In this document: positions 55,719-64,000 of the stretch, in pieces
Position numbering within the stretch: position 1 is the stretch's first letter
Layout of the letters: the number at the start of each line of letters is the position of its first letter
NCBI GenBank assembly: GCA_034406715.1
Contig: CP137873.1
Location: forward strand, 434,001 to 498,000
Direction of reading: 5' to 3'
From: Rhodotorula mucilaginosa
Taxonomy: Eukaryota > Basidiomycota > Microbotryomycetes > Sporidiobolales > Sporidiobolaceae
Length of the DNA: 64,000 nt
The notes under the pieces: generated by a model
What the model was told of the DNA's origin: nothing
The model's database searches: none
Seen by the model: the letters and a program-made list of their open reading frames with translations, nothing else
Made by a program: the position numbers and the translations under genes

Positions 55719-58700
55719 ATGCCTCCCCGCCGCAAACCCGCCAAGGCGGCACCTCCTCCTTCCGCCGCCGCAGCCGCCGCCGCGAATGGACAGCACCAGC
55801 AAGCCGTGTACGACACGGGCGTAGAGCCAGGGCACCCGCGCTACCTGCCCCCACCGCTCGCAGAAAAGTTCCGCCAGGCGTTGACCGCGTACGAGACCAA
55901 GCAGTACAAGCAAGGCCTCGAAGCGATCCAGCCCGTCCTCGACTACAACCCGGACCACGGAGAGTCGCTCTGCATGAAGGGCATCTTTTACTGCTGCACA
56001 GACCGCAAGGAGCAAGGCTACGAGTTTGTCAAGCGCGGGGTCAAGAACGACATGGGTTCCCACATCGTCTGGCACGTCTACGCCCTCTGCCTCCGCGCAG
56101 ACAAGAACTTTGAAGAGGCCTTCAAGTGCTACAAAAAGGCCTGCGAAATCGAAAAGGTGCGCGGGACCGTGATGGCGCGGGACCGTAACCCCCTGCTGAC
56201 CTTGACGACTTGTGCCAGGACTCGCTCAACCTCTTGAACGACCTCTCGACCCTCGCCGTCCACCTGCGCCACTACGACGACTACCTCGCAGTCCGACTCC
56301 AGATCCTCAAATCCCAACCGCGCATGCGCCGCAACTGGCTCGCCCTCGCCGTCGCCCAGTACCTCGCCGGCCGCCACGCCGCCGCGTGCCAGACCCTCGT
56401 CTACTACGAGGACATGCTCCGAGACGTGCCGGACCGCGACGTCGAGTTTGGAGAGGTCCTCCTCTTCCACGCGCGCGTCCTCGAAGAAGCCGGCGAGTAC
56501 GAACGCTGCCTCGACTTTCTCGGAGAAAAGAGCGGCCAGATCGTCGACCGCACCTCCTACTCGGTTCAACGAGGTGCGACTCTTCATCTTTGCCGCATGT
56601 TTGATCCGTCTGCAGATATGTGAACTTGTCGGCAGGGCTCGAAACTGACAGCTTTTGAACTTGCACAGCCCGCCTCTTGCTCAAGGTCGGACGAACGGAA
56701 TCGGCGCTCTGGGCGTGGGAGGTCCTCCTCGAAGAGAACCCCGAATCGACCGAGTACATCAAGGCGACCGTACAAGCCAAGGGTGGTGACTGTGGTATGT
56801 TCTCTTCCCCAGGGCGAAACGTCTTTCGAGGCAAAAGGGTTCTGACGATCGCTCCGCTAACCCACAGACGCCAAGGACGACTCGGCGCGCGAACACGCCG
56901 TCTCGATCCTCGTCGAACTGCAATCCAAGTACCCGCGCTCGCTCTCGATCCCGCGCCTGATCCTGACCCTCCTACCCGCAACGTCGGACCGGTTCCGGTC
57001 CCGCACGGCGACCTACCTCCTCAACGCGCTCAGCAAGGGCGTCCCGAGTCTGTTTGCGGACGTCAAGGCGCTCTATACTCCGGATGAGGAAGGGCAGGCG
57101 AAAGCCAAGATTGTCGGCGAGATTGTCGAGGGCTTTAGGAAGGGATTGGAAGAGAAAGGGGCGGTCGTGACGGACGACATTGGCGATGGTGAGCTCCTCG
57201 GTACCAGCCATGTCACTACTACTTTCGAGTCATTTCGGCAGACAGTATCTCGGAACCTGACTGTACCGCACGCGTGTCGCCCTGCTCACAGACGAGACAG
57301 TCGAGTCGCCCTCGACCTACCTCTGGACCCTCTTCTTCCTCGCATCGCACTACTCGCAACTCGGCCAGCACTCTGTCGCCCTCGCGACGCTCCAACTCGC
57401 CCTCTCGCACACCCCCTCCCTCCCCGACCTGCACATGCTCCGCGCCCGGATCCTCAAACGCGCCGGCGACCCCGTCGCCGCCGCCGCCGCGATGGAACAC
57501 GCCCGTTCCCTCGACGGCCAGGACCGATTCCTCAACTCGAAAGCGGCCAAGTATGCGATCCGCCAGGGAGAGACGGACGAAGCGGAACGCCTCGTCGGGA
57601 TGTTTACCCGCGCGGGGGGGCCGAGCCCGCTTGAGGACTTGGTCGACATGCAGTGCTTGTGGTTCTTGCAGGAACAGGGCGACGCGTTCCTCGCCAAGGA
57701 TGACCTCGGAAAGGCCCTCAGGCGGTACCACCAGATCTTTGATGTGAGTCAGGGCCGACCGCTCATGGTTTCTGGCTGACGGACCCGACTTGGTCGGGCG
57801 ATCCATCGATCAGTGAGTATCTGAGGTCGGTGCTGACTCCGAGCACTCACAGGCATTCCAAGAGATGGACGAGGACCAGTACGACTTCCATGCCTACTGC
57901 TTGCGCAAGCAGACTCTGAACGCCTACATCGAGTGCGTCAACAAAACCGCTTCTTCCCTTCTCTTTCTCTCTGCGCGTATCGCGGTTTTCTTCGAGCACC
58001 TCGCTAAAGGAAATCGTACCGCATGCAGCCTGGTTCGCTTTGAGGATCACTTGCGGGATCACCCCCGATTCGCTGCCGCCTCCAAGAATGCGGTCGAGGT
58101 GCGTCTGGACCAGTCTCCGTTTGATGTCCCGCTTCAGGAGTTGACGCCTCAATTCTACTCGCCAGATCTACTGCCGGATTCACGACTCGCCCGAGTCGAT
58201 CAAGCTGCCTGCTGAAGCGCAAAATGGTGCGGCCGAGAAGGAAGCAGCGGAGAAGGCCAAGCGGGAGGAAGAGGAGAAGCAGAAGCGTGAGAAGGCGGAG
58301 CGTGAAGCGAAAGAGAAGGCTGAGCAGGAAGCTGCCGCCGCTGCTGCTGCCGCTGCCGCAGCCGCAAGCGCCAAGAAGGGCAAAGGGAAAGCGAAGAAGG
58401 GTGAGTTGCGATGCCACCGTCGGACTGAAGCTACCTTCGCTAACCTCGATCGGCTCCGTTCCACAGCCGCTGCTCCGCCTCCGGCACCCGTCGAAGAAAA
58501 GAAGGCCGAGGTCGAAGAGGACGAAGCGCCCGCAGGTCCGAACCACTACGTCGACAAGGATCCGCTCGGCATCGCTCACCTCACCTCGAAGGACCCTCTC
58601 GGCGAAGCATCGGCCTTTGTCAAAGCACTCGAGCTTGTGCGCGCGTACGATCCTGAGACCTGGCGGCTCAAGGCGGAAATCGAGGCTCGCCGAGGTGAGC

Positions 58701-59351
58701 CCGACCGTCCTGTGAAGCGCCTCGTTTCAAATGTTGACGCGCGTCCTCTTCACAGGCAAGTTGTTGGTGGCAGTGCAGGCACTCCGAACCGCCCGCAGCT
58801 TGTCCGATTCTCCGGCTCTCCTGCGCACCACCGTCTTTGTCGCCCAAAAGGCCGCTTCGGCCGGCCCTACCGACCCGGTCCTCGCCAAAGCTCTCACCGA
58901 CGCGCTGGCTGAGCTCGGAGTCTCGCAAGACGTTCCGTTGTCGCAGTTCGTCGACAGCTCCTTGCAGCAACATCCGGACGATGCCGCCTGGGTGCTTGCC
59001 GCCAGTCGGGCAAAGAGCCTTCTCGGCGAATCGGCGGACTCGCTGCTCTTGCAGCTTGTTCAGAACGGGTCGCTCAAGCCGTCTCTGCCGGTGAGTTTTC
59101 GCATATCGAGGACGAAGACATATCTTGTACTTCCTCGACTGACCCTGATTCCTGCCGCACAGCAACTTGCCGAAGCATTCGCAGCCTTGAAGCAGTCGTC
59201 TGCGGCGGACCTCGAGCAGTTCCGGTCGGCCGCCGCCACCCGTTTCCCGCTTGCACGTTGCTTCATGACTCCCGAGGAGTTGCAGGCCCTCGATGCCAAG
59301 CTGCAGCAGGAGAGGGAGAGCAAGGACGCCGAGAAGGAGGACGCCAACTAG
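55719..59351 (+). CDS. NAT1: N-terminal acetyltransferase A auxiliary subunit (Naa15/Nat1)
   Basis: Large TPR scaffold of the ribosome-bound NatA complex, which anchors the catalytic Naa10 and acetylates protein N-termini. ATG 55719 (MPPRRKPAKAAPPPSAAA); TAG 59349-59351. Family blocks: EKFRQALTAYETKQYKQGLE, HGESLCMKGIFYCCTDRKEQ, MGSHIVWHVYALCLRADKNF and EEAFKCYKKACEIEKDSLNL. Then LNDLSTLAVHLRHYDDYLAV, RLQILKSQPRMRRNWLALAV, WTLFFLASHYSQLGQHSVAL and HMLRARILKRAGDPVAAAAA. A lysine/glutamate-rich coiled-coil (about 58205-58400, KEAAEKAKREEEEKQKREKA) precedes DPLGIAHLTSKDPLGEASAF, as in other Naa15 proteins. About eight introns. It is unusual that the N-terminal extension before the first TPR is Ala/Pro-rich and about 40 residues long. 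Confidence 0.94.
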
Positions 59352-59653
59352 ATGACAGCACGCGCCAACATCGGTCCTTGTAGAGAAAAAGCGCAACTTA
59401 TCGCGTACGCGCCATCGCAAATATCGCAGAATTTCCACAAGCCGACGAATCCGGGAGATGTGTTTTTTTGCGGTACGCCAGAATGAGGCACGGAAAGAAC
59501 AAGATGTGGAGAGTTACGCTCAGAAGGAAGATCAGGCACGGACCAGAAGAGGAATATGCTAAGGGGACTGTTTAATGAGATGCGCGAAGAGGCTGCTTTG
59601 GTACATGCGAGGGAAGCGAGAGCCGGGAACTGAAGATGTATCTGTGCGAGATT
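59352..59653. other. Convergent spacer NAA15 / LARP
   Basis: 302 bp holding both 3' ends. An AT-richer stretch at about 59455-59580 may contain the polyadenylation signals. No gene is seen. Confidence 0.5.
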
Positions 59654-62609
59654 TTAGGTGGACGATTTTGGCGGAGCGCTGACGGTCACTACGGCCGAGA
59701 CCGCGACGTCGAGGACGGGCTGTGCGAGAGACGCTTTGGGGGATATGGCATGCGGAGCTGCTGCGGAAGCCAAAGTCATCAGCGAGAGCGCAACGCGGCA
59801 GGGCAGGAAATCGGGCTCACCCGGCGGCGATCCACGGCGCGGAGGCGGAGAGGCTTTGACGGCAGACTCGTTCTGCTCTTCAGACGCCGGCCCGCTCGCT
59901 TCTTCGCGAGCCTGAGTTTCCTCCTCGGCAACGTCGCCGTTCACTTGCGGCGCGGGAGCTTCGGCCGATGAGGCTTGCTTGTCCTCATTTGACTGCAACG
60001 CCGGCTCTTCTTCCTGCTGCGCCTTCGGTTTCTCCGCCGTTGCTGCCGCCGCCGATTCCGCTTCACCCGTCTTCGATTCGGCAGCAGCAGGGTTCGAGAC
60101 TTCCTCAAAGTCCTTCTTGACGTCCTCGTTCGTCTGCGCGTTCGGCAAGACCCACTGCGGCCATGTCTGCGCAAGGCGGACGAACCGGTCCTTGGGCGAA
60201 ACTTCGAGTAGGGGAGTCATCCGCATGCACTCGACGACGATCTTGATGTCGTTGGTCAGGTTCTTGATGCGGTTGAAGGACGCGATCAGGGAAATCGGGA
60301 TCCAGCCTGAAGTGTCCATCTGCAAGTGATCGAGGGCAACCACGGGACAGGTCAGACGGACCCTCCGTGCAGGACCGTGTGGCTAGACACCGAGCATCAC
60401 TTACAGATTGCCGGAGGAAGAGGTCGCGGCAGAGGTTGTCAACCGAGAACCACCACTCGATCTGGCCGAGGAGCCAATACCGCGTCGGGTCGAGCATGCG
60501 CGGATCGATCTGGACCGGACCTGCTGCCGGGTTGATGACCGGTACCGGTACGGGATTGCCGTACGCATCGAGGACGCCGGTGCCCGATGGGTCGAGATCG
60601 GCGGGAACGGGCACGTAGCCGAGAGCTTGCATCGTAGCCTGCTGCTGCTGCTGTTGGAAGAACCGATTCTGGTTGTTGGCGGGCAGGGCTCCTCCTCCTC
60701 GGCCGCCGCGTGCGCCTCGCGTCGGAGCACCTCCACGTCCTCCGCGTCCACCACGTCCGGCGAAAGCGGCCTGCTGGCCGTGGCCGTGACCTTGGCCGGC
60801 GGAAGTCGCCGATTGGGACGGCGCAGCAGGCGTGAAAGAAGAAGTGCCTTCCGCGCCGCTGGTCGAGGACGCTGCAGTCGTAGCCGGCGTGACGGCAGCT
60901 GCGTCTGAGGCGGTCGAAGGCTGAGACGAATTGGCACCGGTCGGCGAAACCGGCGCAGACTCGGCCGATGACTGCGCAGCTCCTGTCGGAGCAGCGGCGG
61001 CAGTCGACTGCTTGGAGGGCGAAGTGGACGTTGCCGAGGCGGAGGCGGCGGCAGCCGCTGTCGGCTTGGCGGGTAGAGGATGCTGCGATGTCGCCGCGGC
61101 CGACTTTCCCTTCGACAGCGAATCGGTCGGCGCACCGCTCTTCTTCTCAGAGCCGGCCTTGGTCTCGGCTGCCTTTGCACCCTTGCCTCGAGACTTGGCA
61201 CCCGCCGGCGCAACCGTGATTTCGGTCTTGAGCGGGACCCACTTCTTCTCGCCTGTGTATCGTGCAAAAAAAGTCAGTTCTCCCGATCGCCGGTTCTGAG
61301 CGGCACTTCGAACCGCACCTTTCTTCTTCTTCTGCTGTTGCTGCGTACCAGACGCCTTGACCGCCTTGGGCTTGCTCTCGTGGTCCTGCTTCGCCTTGGC
61401 CGCCTCGTCCAACTCCTTGACGGCCTCGACCGGAGCGGGCCAGCTCGTCGCGTCCTCGCCCGCCACGACCACCGGCCCCTTCTGCTTCACGCTCGTCGAA
61501 GTCGACGACCAGCCAGCGCTGCTACCGCCTTGCCGTGCACCGGTCGTCGCCGCCTTTCCCTTTGATGATGCTGTCGGCTCGTTCGCTGTGGTCGACTTTT
61601 TCTGCTGCTGGGACCGCCGTGCCTCGTCCTTCTTGCTGCTCTTCGGCTGCTCTTCCTTCTTCTCCTTGGCGGCCGCCGGTGCGGGGTCTTTCTGCTCTTT
61701 GCCTTCGGTACCAGCCGTCGCGGGTGCGGCTTGGGCGAGCTGCTCCTTTCGCACGCTCCAGACGTTGACCTTGGGAACGGCCGGCTTGGCCTCTGCGGCG
61801 GCGGGTTGGTTGTCACTCGGAGTGATCTCGACGGCCGGATTCGAAGATGCGTCAGGATTCAGAGTCGGCGGGGAATCGGTTCGGGACGCGGTAGCGGACG
61901 GGGGCAAAGCGAGGTTCTCGACGGCGTGGTCGTCCGCCCCGAGGGGAGCGGCGACGGGCACGGCCGCCGGCGAAGCCGTGGCACCGAAATTGGGCGAGGG
62001 CAACCGACCCGAACCGTCGTCGTCTGCCCAGCTCTGTGCCGGTTTCAGCGACGGCCGGACTGCGGTCGTCGACGCGTCCTTCTTCCTCGGCGCGCCGTTG
62101 ACTGCAGTGGCACCTTTGGATGCCGACGCTGCCCCCTTGCTGCCCTTGTCTTCGGTTCCGCTCGACTCGTGGCCGGCTCTCCGAGCCTCGCCCTTCTTGC
62201 CGCCGCCTTCCTTGGCCTGCTTCTTCCCCCGCGACGACTGCGTGCTGGCGGGCGCAGCCTTTTCCTTCTTGGTCACCTTTTCCCAACCGTCGTCGTCCGT
62301 CGTCTTTGCACTCTCTGACTTGTGCTTTGCGGTCGAGGCGCGCGGGTCGGACGAGCGGGCAGCAGATGGCGCCGAAGTGTCAGTGTTGGCCTTTGCCGAG
62401 GCGCGCCAGTTGTCGGACGTCGAGGCCTTGGAAGGGCCGTTCGATTTGGGCTTGGATGTCGACTGCCTGCGCTGTGCTGCTCCTGGAGGCGGCGTCGTCG
62501 TTGACGACGTCGAAGCGGAAGGCTGCTCGACGGCGGCTGGCTTGTCGGCAGCGACAGCGTCGGGTGCGCCCTCGGGCGGGTTAGCAGCGAGCTTGGCCCA
62601 CGTCGACAT
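59654..62609 (-). CDS. La-motif RNA-binding protein (LARP1/Sro9-Slf1-like)
   Basis: A cytoplasmic mRNA-binding protein with one La motif, comparable to yeast Sro9/Slf1 and LARP1. ATG 62607-62609 (MSTWAKLAANPPEGAPDAV); stop TAA 59654-59656. The first 650 or so residues are low-complexity Ala/Ser/Thr/Lys/Pro sequence with a WADDDGSGRLPSPNFG block and a PKVNVWSVRKEQLAQA motif typical of the family. KKWVPLKTEI marks the conserved W-V-P-L segment, followed by an RGGRGGRGG-type RGG stretch. The La motif IEWWFSVDNLCRDLFLRQ is split by an intron from MDTSGWIPISLIASFNRIKN. An acidic, Ala/Glu-rich tail follows. I see no DM15 repeats, which argues for Sro9-type rather than animal LARP1. One intron (about 61253-61318) is 66 nt, in frame and without stops. 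Confidence 0.9.
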
Positions 62610-64000
62610 GGTTGCGCAGCGTGTCTGGCTAGGCTCGGAACTGCCTCGAGTGCGCTAGCGGCGAGGCGAGAAAAGTTGTCGTGGGATCGGCTAAGGCGGC
62701 GAGCCGGCTCGACGAACTGGCTCGGGGTAGAAAGAGCGACTGGGTCGAGTGGGTCGTTCGAGGGTGTATCTACCTCGCAAGGTCACTGGTAAGCTCTGCT
62801 CGGCGGTGCGCGGTAAGCGTGTCCGGGCAACCGCGAGCTGCTCCTTCTTTCGACTCGCCGTCCGTCTTTCGTTCCCCATTGTTCACTTCCCGTTCACTCT
62901 AGTCTGGGGCTCTCATTCGCTCGGGGTGATGTGTTTGCGGGTTCGCTGCTGCTCGGCCAGCCTTCTGGCTCGCTCCGGTGCTCCTGCACCGCCCGTCGCC
63001 TGCTTTCAGCTTCACTGCGCGCGGCCGGCGACTCGAAGAAAACTTTTCCTTCTCCTACACAACGACCGACTTGCTAAATAGGATGCGAGTCGGTAGCCCA
63101 CAGGCACTCGCTCGAGGCGTCAGGAACAGCTGTGCGCCGAGCTGATGCACACAATGGTGCGGCGAGCCAGACGTCAATGGCTAGCTGGAACGGGGTGTAT
63201 CGCTCTCCGTAGCACCTCTCAAAATATGGCGGGAGGGCAGCTTCGCGCTCTGCCGATGAGCTAGATCCCCCTTTGATGTCGTCGCAGGCAATCCTTGCAG
63301 ACCTGACAGTAAATGCCCCCGCCGCCGCTCTGCTCCTGGGGCAACACGAACGCACAGCTGCTTGACTCGGCTCCCTGCTGTCGCCATGAGCTGCTCGTCA
63401 AGCGCTCCCTCACTACGCCAAAACTTACTTTGCAGAGCAGCCGCTCGGTGGCGTCCAGACGGCCAAAACGGCGGCAAGCGGGGCACAGGACCTTGCACGG
63501 CCGCCGGAGCGAGCACGAGTGTACGACGAGCTAAGTTACTAGTGGCGGCTGAAGAGCACGGCCGGTGTCATGCTGCCAGCTTCTCAGACGAGCGACAAGA
63601 ACAGACCGCTCCCTTTCCGAAAACAGCACGCTGCTACAGAGTCCGGGCTCTTTCCACGGCCCTGAGCACCGACAGGTCTGTGCATACCAATATTTGCTGT
63701 ATACGCAGTGAAAAGATGGCGCACAGAGCTGTATTCCGTGACGCGGAACTTCGAGGAAGGCCCGAGTGGCAAATGTCCAGGCACTTTGATCGGCACGCTG
63801 GACTGTTGAGTCCCTACTCTACTGACGTTTCATATGCTGCCGCCGAAGCCCCTTCCTAGACATCTGCATCTCAACCAGAACAGTTGAGACAGCAAAGTCT
63901 TCCTCGAGTCGCAAGGCCACGCACTCTGCGCCCGATATCGGTATTTCGGGGCGCTCCTCTGCCGTCCCCGGGTTGGTCATATCAGCGGCGATGTGACCTC
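62610..64000. other. Gene-poor right end of window
   Basis: 1391 bp upstream of the LARP gene. ORFs at 62749-63081 (+) and 63362-63859 (+) carry no motif I recognise and are rich in Arg/Ser/Ala. A minus-strand segment near 63250-63500 encodes clustered cysteines (for example CQVCKDCLRRHQRG) but cannot be extended into a known zinc-binding domain. The first 400 bp probably serve as the LARP promoter. Confidence 0.45.

Noticed and set aside
61357-62658. 433-residue ORF antisense to the LARP gene
   Set aside because: Low-complexity Ala/Ser/Leu translation opposite low-complexity coding sequence; it even runs past the LARP start codon into the promoter.
1-64000. Transposable elements or virus-derived sequences
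   Set aside because: I looked for reverse transcriptase, integrase, transposase or capsid-like protein blocks and long terminal repeats and saw none; repeats present are microsatellites and the one 46-bp duplication.

Overview
The window looks like nuclear DNA of a GC-rich, intron-dense fungus, most likely a basidiomycete yeast or yeast-like species. The evidence is: (i) nearly every gene is broken by many short introns of about 46-90 nt, usually GTGAGT/GTACGT...CTGAC...CAG; (ii) fungal-type proteins are present (a Trl1-type three-domain tRNA ligase, an ANP1/MNN9-family mannosyltransferase, a TRI12-like MFS pump, PMP3, a Dnf-type flippase); (iii) genes are separated mostly by 150-900 bp. I cannot fix the genus from sequence alone. 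I recognise 18 protein-coding genes and see no rRNA, tRNA, CRISPR array or transposable element.

Layout. 1-1695: 3' part of an AAA+ ATPase (+). 2030-4479: MFS transporter (-). A long spacer is followed by PMP3 (+, 6330-6779). 6990-9934 UBA2 (-) and 10072-12697 ULA1 (+) form a head-to-head pair of E1-like enzymes for SUMO and NEDD8. 12983-14556 RPP1 (-) and 14751-18746 MTR4 (+) form a second head-to-head pair, both acting in nuclear RNA processing. 19685-22848: secreted GH78-like glycosidase (+). 23003-25965: TRL1 tRNA ligase (-). 26259-32009: Dnf-type P4-ATPase (-). 32907-35786: HSPA12/Hsp70-like ATPase-fold protein (+). 35937-40830: DNA2 (-). 41166-42775: ANP1-family mannosyltransferase (-). 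43184-44667: unknown acidic-motif protein (+). 44919-47753: glutamate decarboxylase (-). 48123-49790: acidic GGFLP-repeat protein with an EF-hand-like C-terminus (+). 49960-55365: PDS5 (-). 55719-59351: NAA15/NAT1 (+). 59654-62609: LARP-type La-motif protein (-). The last 1.4 kb holds no gene I can support.

Most genes are housekeeping: ubiquitin-like conjugation, RNase P/MRP, exosome helicase, tRNA splicing, replication and cohesion, N-terminal acetylation and mRNA binding. The most interesting local feature is a perfect 46-bp tandem duplication inside the GH78 gene. Its AG|GT junction would create a new 46-nt GT-AG intron whose removal restores the reading frame exactly, as expected for intron birth by tandem duplication. 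The same 10-bp palindrome, an extended MluI cell-cycle box, lies 60-80 bp upstream of both DNA2 and PDS5. Exon boundaries were worked out by eye from frame, splice consensus and protein-family conservation; gene ends are firmer than internal junctions.
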